DNA of 64,000 nt from Paraspadella gotoi (taxonomy: Eukaryota > Chaetognatha), in contig CM119270.1 of NCBI GenBank assembly GCA_051294375.1, positions 5,340,152 to 5,404,151 of the forward strand, written 5' to 3'. This document shows, in pieces, positions 25,246 through 38,400 of the stretch. The position numbers were made by a program, and so were the translations under genes. The notes under the pieces were generated by a model. The model did not search any database and was not told where the DNA came from. It worked only from the letters and a program-made list of their open reading frames with translations. Within the stretch, counting starts at the first letter, position 1. Every line of letters begins with the position of its first letter.

Positions 25246-26490
25246 CAAAGTGTTACGAATAGAGGTTGGGAAGATGTGGTTTCATCCCAATAGAGGTTCG
25301 CTTAACCAGAGAATAGAAAGGCGCTTTTTCTGTCTACACTTTTCCCTCTTCGGCACACACCTCGGTTATTCGGGCTTGTTTATGTTTACGAGAATGAGTC
25401 AAGACTTTCTCGAAAGGTCGACTAGTCAGAAACTACTCTTGGTTTTTCAGAAACTACTCTTGGTTTTTCAGAAACTAATATTATTTCTCTCTCATGAAAA
25501 ACAAACAAGGAATAGGTCTACGACTTATATAATCTAAAACTCACAGTAACAAACTACTATGAAAACTAAATAAGATTTAAATTTTTTTAAATTACTGTAA
25601 ACTTGTTTTGTATAGTATTCTTATCTACATTACTTCTGGGAATTACGTTTAGGTTCGATAAAAAAAGGAATGACAATTTGAAGACTGGGCAATTTATGCT
25701 GCATCACTAAATATTTTCAACAACCGAATCGTTTCAGTCATTTCTTTTGCCACTTTCAAAAAGCCCAGCACAACGTTTAAAATCAACTTCTGTCAAATAT
25801 TTTCGAAAAAGAGTTTTAATACTCAGTTGTAACAGTTCCGTCCTTATCTATTATGTATAGTAACAAATTAAGTATTAGGTCATAAAACAAGTCATTCCAT
25901 TCTTGTAATCTTCAATCGGTTCGGTTTAAATTTAAGAGGTAAAATTTAGCTAAAACGGGAAAAATTTATAGACGATAAAAGAATAAATAATGATCCAACA
26001 TACTAATATTTGAAATTAAGTTGAGCGTTGTTTAATGATGAGGCATTGACTAGAGGTATTACTAGTCGTTTCAGTAAAGGTAAAAGAGATTTAGTCACAA
26101 AAAACTGAGGTATCATCGGTTGATCTCGAGAACAAGAGTCGAGAAATGTGGAAGAAACTTAATAATCGAGTTATAAATAATTTAAAATCTAAAACTAACC
26201 CAAAAAAGGAATCTAAATTACATTACAATAAGAAAAACTTTTAATGGAAGTATCGAGGTAGTCAAATGAGAATTGGGAATACCCATAAGCAAATTTCGCC
26301 TTTACTTTCTTTTTTCAACTTAGTCATATTCCTAAATTTCAGTTTAACTGATACGTATATTGTTGATCATTTACAAACAGACATTTCATATCATAGTTTG
26401 AATTAGTCTGGCCAATTCCGTGAGCTTTCATTTCGCTTTTTATTTAATCTCGACACATAAAAGGCCACACCGCGGCGTCGCCCTCTCCAT
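25246..26490. other. Intergenic stretch, no gene seen
   Basis: AT-rich spacer between the claudin-like gene and the kinase. It holds a 2.5-copy tandem repeat of a 22-mer (CAGAAACTACTCTTGGTTTTT) at about 25428-25485. The kinase's AATAAA (minus strand) is at 26439-26444, about 50 bases past its stop. Confidence 0.6.
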
Positions 26491-28975
26491 TTAATTCCGC
26501 GAGAATGAGAATCCCTTGAAGTGATCGTCGACGCTTTCAGCAACGTTGGAGGCAAAAGACGTGGTCGGCGTCAAGTCGGTCGTCAAGTCGAGGAATTCCT
26601 TAGAAAAGTGTCGCGTGTCCTCCTCCGAATCTACGACGGGAACAAAGGGCGGCGTCATCTGTTTCCGGTAGACAGCATCCCAGTCCACTTCGCCAAACCA
26701 TGCCGCCGCGCAAATGTCCAAGTAGTCGCGCCCGTTACCATTCGAGTGACCAAGACGCAGTAACGGGTTCTTTTGCAGCAAGCCGTCGAGTAGTTCGCGG
26801 ACGGAAGGACGGAGATGGTCGGGGAAGGTAATGTCTCGGTGGCAAATCGAGTGAAAGAGTTGATCGTAATCCCCGGTCTTCGTTCGAAAGGGGAGTTTTC
26901 CTAAGATCATCTCGAATATGATGATGCCCAGAGCCCACCAATCTACGCCTTTCCCGTAAACGAGACCGCAGCCCGTTCCGCCACCGCGGGACACGCCGTT
27001 AAAAGAGCCGGGGACTTGGAGCATCTCGGGAGCTAGATATTCTGGGGTGCCGCAGAAGGTCATGTCTTTGCGAGGACGGCGCTTGCCTGTTGGAGACGTG
27101 GCAGCGGCGAGGGATTCTTCCCAGGCGCGGAGATCCTTGCAGAGTCCGAAGTCGGCGATCTTTATGTGGCCTTCGGCGTCTAGGAGAAGGTTCTCAAGCT
27201 TTAAGTCGCGGTAGATAAATTCGTTGGCGTGCAGATAGCTAAGGGAATAAAGATTAAATTTAATTACAGTAAAATATCATCGCAGGAGAATCAATTAATC
27301 TATTAATCTATTAATTCTAAAACATCCTAAGATAACAGAGCCTAAATTTCCTAGAATAAAGCTCTCGCTCCGCGAAAAGCAACTGACCCAACGGCGAGCA
27401 CGATCTCGGCGACGTAAAACTTGGTGTGTTCCTCCGAAAATCGCCGCCGCCGGAAAAGGTGAAAGTAAAGTTCACCGCCACGGACAAATTCGAGGACGAG
27501 ACAGAGGCGTGTCGCAGTCTGGAAAGAAGCGAAGCATTCGACGAGGAAAGGGTGGCGAAGAGACTTGAGCACCGCCGCTTCCGTCATCGTGTGAACTACT
27601 TCGCGTTTCTTGATTATCTCCCGCTTCTTGAGGACCTAACACGGGGAAATGAGTTATTTTTTTTAAATTTCTACCACAGACTTAAATCGGATTTTAGGGA
27701 AAATCGATAAATATAAAGATAAATATAAAAGAAGGTATCACTCGCTGTAAGTGTAACTAAAAAAAAAAAAAAAAATCCGGCTACCTTAATTGCGCAAAGC
27801 CTGCCTTGTTTTTTCTTGTCCCTGGAAAGAATGACTTTGCCGAAATTGCCTTTTCCCAAGACGGCGAGGAATTCAAAGTCGACAAAGGCGTCATCGTCTG
27901 ACAAAACGGAGCCGAATTTGGAGGAAAGCGACATCTCTTCCAGACGTCGGGCAAGCCGCTCAGGCGCCGCCTCCTCCGCCTCTGTTTCCGCACCGCGTCG
28001 CTTTTGGATCATCTCATCGTAGAGAGAAGCCACCAGCTCGAGTTTATTATCGATTAATGGAGACGCAGTCGTCGACGGCGGCGGAATAAGTTGAAAGACG
28101 GGCGCGCCTTGAGAGGACGACTGATCCCCGATCTGAAGGCCTCCATCAAGTTTATTCCTAGTCAACGCCGTCAATTGCGGCGAGGAAGCAACGGACAACA
28201 TTTTTTGGTCGCCTCCCAAATTGGTCATGTTGCCGACGGGGAAAGAGGACAGCCACTCCACGGACGGTTGAGTGCCCGTCGCGGCGGAAAGGGCGCCGAG
28301 GTGAGTCTCATGCACCGGCGGAGACAAGATAGTCACATTGGGTAAGTTTTCTTGGTTCGAAAGACAGATCGGCGGCAGGGTCGGCCCGCCGACAATCTTC
28401 TGAAAGTCGAGCTCCGTCCCCGGAGTCTGTGGCGGAGTCACGATGCAGTCCAAGGCGGCGGCGGCGGCAGCGGCGGCAGCGGCGGCGGCGCGGGGCAAAG
28501 CAATGGGTACAGGCATGGAAGGTTCTGAGCCGACCACAGTTGAAACGCGACTGGAAGACCTCGAAGAGTCGCAGGCGCTAGAAAATGGAGAAGGCGCGTG
28601 GGCGTCGGAAGGAAGACAAGGGGCGACATCGGGATCAGGGAGAGTTCGGGATCCAGAAGTTTTTCTCGGTTCGGAATGTTTGGAACAGTTTAAGAGTGGA
28701 GAGTCCCGTTCGGAGGCGGAGAAGCGGTTTGACGCAGGTGGGGGAGGCGTAGGCGGGCCGTCACCGTTCGAAGTTTTAGGGGCGCAGGAGGATGGTGACA
28801 TCGGGGCGTTATGAACGGCCGAGTCACCGGGGGAACTGGCGTCCTCATCCTTGGGCAACATGGAGGCGCTGATCTCTTGCCAACTATCATTGTACCAGTC
28901 GCTATCTCGAGCTCTTTCATAGTAACCGCGGCTGTGGCGATGCCGTTTTTTAATGCAGCCCAACAGGACGTCCAT
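26491..28975 (-). CDS. AGC-family Ser/Thr protein kinase, Akt-like catalytic domain
   Basis: Three exons, 27785-28975, 27388-27635 and 26491-27238, join in phase to 728 codons ending TAA. Residues 1-365 are Ser/Pro-rich with a poly-Ala run and no recognised domain. The kinase domain starts near 370: glycine loop GKGNFGKV (374-381), ATP-binding AIK (K397, at an exon end), YRDLKLEN catalytic loop (489-496), DFG (509-511), activation segment TFCGTPEYLAPE (T540), DWWALG, turn motif LTPTTSF, and hydrophobic motif FKGFSF at the C-terminus. All key residues are present. RDLKLEN and the HTMTE helix favour Akt over PKC/PKN (RDLKLDN). Oddities: no PH domain, ~14 extra residues before T540, and ~14 extra before DWW. 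An in-frame TAA just upstream supports the start. AATAAA follows the stop. In AGC kinases T540 and the F-F-S site are phosphorylated by PDK1 and mTORC2-type kinases. Confidence 0.88.
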
Positions 28976-31900
28976 TATGGGGCCGGAGCGGTATGAAGGC
29001 GAATATTATTCACACTATGGAAAGGAAAGTCGGTCAAAAAGTAAAATTAAAAATTTCAGTTCGATGAAAAAGCAGTACCGAAACGGTTTGAAAAGGCGAC
29101 GAAATCTAACAGATAAATTGAATTAGATCTGCCGTAATATCCAAAAACAATTCACAAAAATCTAATCAAGTGTGCACGACTATTACCAGAGCTCATAACT
29201 ATATCAATATCAACCCTACCGTTCTTATAACGCCACAGAAATGTGTTTTTTTTTCGCAGGAAAACCGTCCAGAGAAGGCCGTGTAACGTAGGAGTAGGAC
29301 GCATTTTTAACCTCGATTTTTGTATCAAGAAAATATTTCAAAACGAGAATTAAATTAAAGGGAGACAACTTGATTGAGTAGCGCGAAAAAAAAAAAAAAA
29401 AAAAAAACAAATGATCAAATCACTAAAACTAAGCGTGCGCGAAAATACCAAAAAGGGCGATAAGATGAAGCTTGTACTTTGTAGTCGGTCATAAAAACGG
29501 AAAATGACCACGAACCTCGAAAATTGTAAGAAAACACAAACGAGCAGCAGCATCGGCGGCAGCTGCAGCGGCCACAGCAATTCAGCAGGGTCAGTCCGAA
29601 ACTCCAAATTTTGGACGGACCGACGGACGGAAGGTTAACCTTGAACTGTGAACACGTCGGGGAGACTAGTCCGTATTTCCTTCAAACATTTCAAGATAAA
29701 ATGAAAGGGAGAATGCGAGAGGGCGAAGCTCTGGAGAAAAAAAAAGGAGGATGAAAAAAGAAAGATAGAAACGATTTTGGAGATGAAACCCGTTTTATCC
29801 GCGGGCGGAGAAAGAAGAGAGAGACGCTGACCTCGATAATCGTCAGGACGACATCCACATTCCTCGGAGACGACGACGATGACGACGACGACGAAAATGA
29901 CCAGTTTTTCTCCTCCCGCCAAAGTAGGATTAAGAAAGATGCCTCGTTGCCCTACCTCTTTATAGCCGCCCGGCTGCCTCCATAATATAGCTGGCGGGCA
30001 CTCGGTTGGCTCTTTCGTTGTTGAAGAGGGGGATGGTCTGATTCGAAAGCGTTTCCGACATGTACCGCTTTCTTTAGTGTACATAATAGTCACTACATAT
30101 CTGCTTGTAAATCTATAAATGGTGTGTTAGTATTAAGTTTTCTCTGTTTCATATTTACACATATACGTAAAATACTAAATTTGTAACGTTTAAATAAATG
30201 TTCACTTTGTTGAATTACTACGTATACATTTACGTATACATATAGCAAATCATTTTATTATACATAAAAGTTTGTAGCTAGGCGTGATGAATTATTTTAA
30301 CTTAACCTTTCAATTTGAAAAACGAGACGAAATTTGAATAATTTTTATTAGTAAACGCATCCGTAATACCATTGATTAACCCGATCGTAAATTAACGCGA
30401 TAATAAATACTAAGAGAAGAGCGAGACGAGAAAAATGACAGTATGAAGAAAATGTGGTAGGGCTTATGGTTTCAGTTGTAGAGCTCAACTTGGGTCGACT
30501 TATTAGTCACTTATGGCGTTATAGAGTCCAATAGACAAGCTCTCTCGGTCGAGAGATAAAAAAAAGTTTTTAATATTCGTAATATCGGATGTGCAACTAA
30601 TGAGCTTGGGTGCGATTTATTTAATTCTTTTAAAGCTAACAAAACGAGTCACGAATTATTTTAACAAGGAATAAAAAAGACGGTTTGTTTTAGATTTCGT
30701 GTGGTTTTCAAATTCGTTTGGTGGGGGGGGAAGACAATCTTGCCTATTCCAAGTTCAATCAAAAGAAATATCTATGAAGTGTTGCCGAGCACCAAATGAG
30801 CGACATAATAGTATATCTATGAAGCGGAATTATTTAGATCCAGCCGCGAAAGGCACGCTTAATTATTAATTTACTTCGTCTCGGGCAACAAAGACTTTTT
30901 TTTCCTAGATGATTTAAACGGCGACAATTTCAGACACCATTTCAGTATTTAGTTAATCGGTGCATCGGTTTATTCTTTTAATTTTTTAATATTTTTACTT
31001 CTTTTAAGATTAAATCTTATTTTTGGAATATTTACTAAAATTAGTTGAAATTATAAAATTTATCAGATTATAATCAAATTAATTTAATGAATCCGAATAC
31101 AAAAGTGATATTTTATTTTCTTCTATTTTTTTACTTACTTTACTCTCTTATAATGACTAGACTGTAAAAGCATCTTTTCTTTGCTGCGCGATAAGCATCA
31201 AATATTTTGGCAAGATTGTGGTCCCTTGATTCTGGGTAGTGGTGGGCTCTAAGGCGAGATTTGTGGTGGCTGTTTAGGTGGGTTCGTGTCTCACTTTGGG
31301 GCGACATGAAAAATGACGTAATTTTTCCGTCGAAAAAGGGTCACACGTTGATGTGTACAGTTTTTCAAAGGGGGGGATTTCTCGCGCTCCTTGTTCTGAC
31401 ACTAATTACGAATAAGTAACAATTAATTTTATCAATTTTCATTTATCAGGAACGTAACAGGAAAACAAACATACAAATAGTATGCAAATATTGCATACGA
31501 TGATACGAGAAGGTCTTTTTTCAATTCGACATTCTCCCTGTATTTCTGCAAACCGTAGGAGGTAACACAACACAATTACGGGGTTTGTTATTTTTTCAGT
31601 TAAACGCGTTAACTTTCAACAAAATAGAATTTTTTTTATTTAAAAAAAAAATTGATTCATTCAAAACGCAGTCGGAGGAATGGCACTTTATCAAAGACTT
31701 TCGTAATTTTGAAAAAGAGAAACTGACGATAGACCGAGGAGTCGGACATATTGTTTGTATCAAGGGAAGGATCTTGAAAAGTGAGGAGAGGGGAAAGCAG
31801 TAACAATGAGCTACAGGGCAAAGCTGAGCAAAATAACCTAATGGGGTTTCGACAAATATTTTCATTCACTGTGTCTCTTAAGGATGAATCGATACGAAAT

Positions 31901-32436
31901 TTTTTTTTTTTTCCTTAGGCTTAGATGGTTGATTTAGTTAACCATCAATAATATATTTTTGAACTAAAAATTTCGATTTCAAGCTTTGAAAACGCGTTTT
32001 GTCTTAAAGCCGGAGCAGAAAACTATTTTCAGGGAAAACGATTGATAATTTAAATTGTATTGTCAAGTTTCAACTTACTTAAAACCTCTTGTTCTTAAAA
32101 TTTAAATCACAACAAATAAATTATCAATAAGATTAAAGCCATAATCGTTGTTAAAAAAAATTCTTAAATAATTCGTTGAAGAGATAATCAATATCGGTTT
32201 TAGAAAAAACTCCTAATTAATTTTTCAGGCGTTGTTTGGTTTGATTGGTTGGACTAATTTTATAACAAAATTTCCAAAAAAGTTTATTATCTAATTTAAC
32301 TAACTCTACGCAACGAAAAAATATTAGAAAAAAAAAAAATCTTAAAATCCATAACAAAAATAAACGGTAGTGAGCGGTGTTTTTACTATTTAATAAATAG
32401 TTTCGACACTGTTATGATTTTGTTTTTATCTTGTTG
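28976..32436. other. Intergenic stretch between kinase and membrane-protein gene
   Basis: No convincing gene. A GC-richer block at about 29640-30090, with open minus-strand frames and a GAC-type repeat at 29868-29895, could be kinase 5' UTR. A poly-A run is at 29385-29407. The rest is AT-rich with no recognised repeat family. Confidence 0.5.
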
Positions 32437-35400
32437 TCAGTCTGGAATGGGGCAAGGAATCTCTGTGACCTCGTTGGTGTCCACATCCGTGATCGTGATC
32501 TTTTCCACGGGAAGATCGTCGGCGTACTCCATGTCGAATCGCGTGCGGAAGGACGGCGCCGCGATGTCGCGCATGCGCCGTTGACGCTCGGGCGGCGGCG
32601 GAGAGCGAAGCGGTGTCGAGCGCAGCGGCGGCGGTCTGGATGGCGGGAAAATGCTTAAAGAGAGAGGAAAAAGGATGCGTTGTTAAAATGACGATCAAAG
32701 TCTTTTTTTTTTCTCGATGCTCTTTTTTTTTTCATATCCCGCGACCTCTTGAATTCTCTATGCGTCTGAACGTGTTGCATTATTGATTCGAGGAAGAAAG
32801 GGAGTTTTTCGCCTCATGACCCTTCGACAGAAAATCCGTAAAGACCCGACTGCCATTGAATTCAACAATGCGTGCTCTTCAGGACAAAATCTTTTTAGAT
32901 ATTTACAGCCTCAAACACTAATAATGAAGCATCGGGCCTCGTAAATATGCCTTTCCATAGCAAAAATTCATCCGACGTTGCTACTTATTGAAAGAATATA
33001 AGGAACTCACCTTTGACTCATAATCATCGCTTCCTGTTGTTGCTGCCTTCTCGCCGCGATGAGCGTCGTGCACAAATTGGGAAAAGAGTCTTTTCTCTTT
33101 CTCTCGATCTTTGCCTTCGCCAGTTGAGAATCTGAGCTGCTCAGACGACAACTCAGCGCGTCGACGCTGCGTCACGAAAAGGGGGAAAAATGGTCACGGG
33201 GAAAATATTTTCAAATTTCCGGTTGAAAACTTTTTTTTTTTGCTTCAAATCATTTCTATCACACTTTTTTTTAAGTAACTTAATCCTTCTATAATGAAAT
33301 TTGAAGCAAATTTTTTATTAGGCAATTGTGGTAATAGCCGGCACACAACAAACTTTTGTTAATTCGGTAAACAGAAAACATACCTCTGAAGAGACAGTAA
33401 TTATTGATAAGTGTTAATGACAGAACCGTTCAATATAAGCAGTCCCTGAGCTTCGATCAGGCTGTAACACCATGTTACAGGCGGGTTAAGCGCCCCGTCC
33501 CTCTTAACTGCCAGACGACCACCGGGCTAGAACCCCGGACCTTTGGGTTGGGAGGCGAATGACTTGCCTCCGGCACCAATGGCCTCTGATGAACGGTTGG
33601 TGGATTTTAGTCCACCATACATCCCCCCTCCCGTAGGGAGAAGTCTGTTGCGTCTCTTCTGTGAATTGTTGTTGTTGGTGGAAAGTTCGTCACCAAGTTG
33701 AGGCATGTCGCCTGATGTGTTGTGGGCGGAAAGTGCATCGCCAGGTTGAGGCATGTCGCCTGAAAGTGTTGTTGTTGCTGTTTGTGTTCGGAAGTCGGGC
33801 TCACCAATGAAGAGACAGTAATTATTGATAAGTGTTAATGACAGAACCGTTCAATATAAGCAGTCCCTGAGCTTCGGATCAGGCTGTAACACCATGTTAC
33901 AGGCGGGTTAAGCGCCCCGTCCCTCTTAACTGCCAGACGACCACCGGGCTAGAACCCCGACCTTTGGGTTGTGTTACGTAATAATGATCAATATATTACG
34001 AAATTCCAGCTTCTCTACCTTTTCCCCAACTGATCTTTTGTTCCCTTAACTAACGCAAGGAATTTCCGTTTTCTCTGGCGATCACAGCGACACCTGTAGT
34101 TTTCGATATGTATTTAAAGTATATACTTAAGTACAAAGTTTCCGAGGCAGTGCGTGCGGACCTCTTGATTGGTTGCCGCCGTTATCGATAGATCTCAGTC
34201 TGATTTCTATCGACGTGTAGCCTTTTCATACTTCACTTAGTCTACACTGCGTTTTTCTAGTTTTTAATAAGTTTTTCTACAATTCGCCAATATAGATATT
34301 TTCCCCTCTCGGAAACACGTTTTTTAATATAGTTTTTGTGATCGCTGGATTGGTGGACTTTCTTTGTGATAAGAGGCACGTTTTTACAATTCTGGCTTCA
34401 GAAACAAGTAAGAGATCTCTTAAAATTATATATATTTACTGAGTGGTGTATTAAATGTTTTGTTCCCTTTGTCCAGGAATTTCTAACTTTAGCTCCCGGC
34501 TTTTAGTAAGCTTCCGCTTTGCTCCGGCTTTTACTTCAAGGCTTTTTAAGCTTCAGAGAAGATCCTGGATTTTGCATCGACTTGATCGTCCGCCTTGGCG
34601 TCGACGATCATCTTTGCAGGACTTTGTCGTCAGCCATCTTGAGCTAGTGGACCGGTGCCATCGTCTCTTCTGCGCCATCTTCCTCGAATTCCTTCTACTT
34701 TGATAAGCGCAGAATTAAGTTCATGGAAAGTTACGAATCAAACGATGCCACCTCTACGACTTCAGTTCGTTTAACCATTAGAAATCTCCCGTTTGGCGAT
34801 CGCCTTAGTTCAAGCGTTTCGCGAAGTTTCTCCTAATCCCTCGGCGAATTTCTTCGTGGTTCACCGAGAAGAAATAACCACCAGCGTCGTGTCTCTGTTG
34901 CCGAACGAATCGACGTTTCCATCATCGAAGGAAACTAGCTATTCTTTCGACGGACGTAAGGGTCTAGCGTGCCTTTGTGTAACGACTTGCGACGAGGACC
35001 CCTCGAACTAGCGACGAGATCCGACGATCGTCTACGGGGTTATTACTTTCGTGGATAATTCCGGTCGCTCCTTCCTCGATACATTGCAGTGAAGATTGAA
35101 GTTCGTCTCAGATTGTTTTATTTCTTCAAACTTCCAGCGCCGACAGGCTGCAATACGTCGTCGTGAACTTTCTCGTGATTTCTACCGCCGCTACGATTCC
35201 ATCGGCGGCGACGAATAGTGATTTGAAGAAATAAGCGCCGCCAAGTGATCATTTAGCGTCGTCGAAGCTCGAGTGGTCGAAAACGCTTCTAAGGAATTTC
35301 CCTTTTTTGGCGTTTCTCGTTGACGTTACTGTTATCGTTTGTAAGAACGAAATCGGGCCTCGCTTAAGTTCAGTGAAAGAGAGAAATATCATACTTCGCG

Positions 35401-38400
35401 ACGTTTCGACAAACTATTTCCAGACCCCAATTACCTTCTCGAATATCTGACTAAGCCTTCTTTCAAAGCGGACATGGCTCATTTCCCTGCGAGCCGTACC
35501 CTCGGAATGCCAACGTCTTTCTTCCATGGCCTCAACGTCGAAGAAAGCGGTCGAGGCGCATCGGGTCCTCGTTTGACCGCCCAAGGCCACTCCGACGCAA
35601 GAAAACATCGCGGAAGCCAACGCGGATAGACACGTAGTGAAAGCGACTTACGAAACGCATCCGTTCTGCGATATCTAGAGCAGTTGGAACGACGAGGCGA
35701 TGGAAAGTTTTTGTCGGACTTCCTCAATCGCCTCCACAACAATCCTTGGCAGCGCCGCTTACTCGATTCGCGGGCCTAACCTTGAATGTCGAACGCGTGC
35801 CTCATGCGGTAGAAAGCATATCGGTCGACTGGACGCTCCCGTTTTCCGCCGCCAGCACGGATAACGCCGATGCCGGAGCTACCGAGATTCCCGCAAAAGG
35901 AACCAGTTCTTCGGCTGCAAACGATATCCCGACGACGGCTTCGTGCGTCCATATCCCGGCCGTTCTCGCCTCCCTCCGCCGTCCTCCTGAAGATGAAGTG
36001 GATGAAACACGTCCGTCTTGTTGTCCCGTCAGAACGTCAAACCGCGTCGTTGAGGAACAGCGCACATGAGGAAATAATATCATCCCAACGATATCTTTCG
36101 ACACGGCAGCAAGCGCCGGGACCATTGGAGGGCCCTTTAAGGTCCGGAAAGTGGAAACTGCCGCTGTAACCGGAACGAACCGAGAGCTCATAGCTTACGC
36201 TTCGGATATTAACGCCGCCAACAAGATCAACCAAAACGCGCTATAAACGAGAAGCTTCTCACGTCGGCGTCGAAGGAAGTGCGCCAGATTTTTCGGCTTA
36301 TCTTTTCGACTTCTTCATTGGAGTTGAGAATCGACTGAGAGAGATGACGTGAATGAGACGGAAGACGAACATACGTAACGTCCACCGCTGCGAATCGCGC
36401 AATTGCAGCGAGGACGGAAAGGAACGAGAAGAAGAAGATGAAGATTGCAAAAAGGTCAGCAGATCGAGCTTTTGGCGAAGCCGAGAGAGAACCTGATTAG
36501 TCGCCTGACGCCTGCTTTATCTACGCGAACGGCAAAACTGGGTCGAGGCTCAGACAGCTCCCCCGTTAGAGCCCTCTCTTCATCAGCTCGTAGCCCGGCC
36601 TTCAATTACCTCGACTCCCTCCGCCAGCTTACGACATAACGATTTCATCATCGTGATCGCCGGCTCGTCTCAACGAAGTCGCCACGCTGTGCGTCACCGC
36701 AAATGAAGTATAGCGGCGCGGTTTCATACGAAGCGGATCCTCGACGAAGGTGACGGCGGCGGGCGTGGGAGCGGGAGCCGATGACGCTACCGCCCTGTCG
36801 CCAATCCTCGATTGCAATCCACCAGCAACTTTTGGGTCAATCGCGACGTTCTAGAAGGGAACTTTGTGATCAAGGACAACGTCGTGAAGGCGGCGGAGAA
36901 GGAGGAGCGGTCACTTCTCGCCTCCCCCGCCAGTCGTTTCTACCGCGGCTTACTACCGCTGCGGCAAATGAACGCCGAAAGCGCCGGCTTTTAACCCCTC
37001 GAAGCGTGACGCCTCAAATTCGGCGGCGTCACACGCTTCACACGTTTCACGGCATCCGGCGGCCGCCATCTTCGACCCAGGCGCCGTCTGAAACGGGCCC
37101 TTCGACCGCTCAGTGCGATGGCGAACCGGGCTTTCTTGGAATTCAAGCCCAGACTCTCGCCTTCCAATGCTTGCAGCAGCAACGCCCAAAAGAACAAAGT
37201 CGACAAAAATGCGTCACGATTGGACTTTGAGCGTCAAACTTCGAGACTTTCAAAGTGAGCGTCTGTGCGTTGGAGGGCGCACACTGAATCTCCAATGAAG
37301 GTTGAAGAGCTACCCCACTTGGTCGATGGTCTTCCCAAGCGATCCGTGACCGTTCCATTACGCAAATCGACGCGTACCGCGGCTTTTGCGGACGCCCTCT
37401 CGTCCTCAGAAGAAGTGGGGGAATGAAGCGGACGACGGCAGATGAGATGATAGAAGAGATCCTGACGGGCCCCAAAACTCGATAGAAAGACTCAGCAGGT
37501 CACCATGCTTGTGATGTAACCATTGCAGCAGGTTTACGAATCTTGCCAGGAGACGACCGACTTGCGGACCTCGACCGGGCGGCCGTCAGCGGATCTCCTA
37601 TCCGAAAGCGGATGCCACAATTTAACAGAATAAGTGGGTCGAAAAAAAGTGTTGTTTAACAGACAGTATCACCATTGGAATGATGATCTTTCCTTTAGTG
37701 ATTTCTTGTCGTTTCTTGCCATTAACGCCAAGAGGTTCTCGACTTCTAGACCGCCGAGCGAAGACATCCAAAAACGCCGCGACGACGAGAAAAGCGAAGA
37801 CGACGCAAAGGTCAACGTGCGTCATGCGGGGAAAGTATCGAAGAAGAAGAAGCTTTCCGGTCGCCGCCGCCTTCCAGTTTCCATGCAAATGGCCGGAGCG
37901 GCCGTTTCAAAGCGGCGTCGTCGTCAGCGTCTACGCCGTCGAGAAGCTCCGGTGCCATGCCCACATTGCGAGGGGCGCCATTACCTGCGCAGGCTGTGAA
38001 TAAAGTTTTCAGCGATTTAAAGCCCGCCGATCGCCGCAAAGTTTGTCGCCTCCAGTCCCTCGCTGCTTCAAACTGCTTGGGAAAGCGGTCATCGGACGCT
38101 AATTGCCCTACAAAAGAGCGATGCTTTTTGGTAGCTGGAACATCATCCTGCTTCTTCTGTCGAACGTAGCGACCAACGTCAGAGGAAGCGGAGGCTTCAA
38201 AAAGCCCACTCAGGCAAAAACTGTTTCGACGAGCAGCGGAGAAATGGAAAAGTCCTGGACGCCGCCGCCGATAAGACGGATCAGACGTCGTGCGCACAAG
38301 ACCCGCGTGACTATGCTCCGAGTAGAGCGCCGGGCGGGGCACGTGTACCGCCCAGTGGTGCCAATCATCGATCGCGTTGGTCCGCGACGATTTCCCAAAC

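Noticed and set aside
33500-33545. tRNA-like sequence (GGGCTAGAACCCCGG)
   Set aside because: Resembles a reversed B box, but no A box, acceptor stem or cloverleaf can be folded.
33586-33620. CTGATGA with a following hairpin in the terminal repeat
   Set aside because: No GAAA after the stem, so not a hammerhead core.
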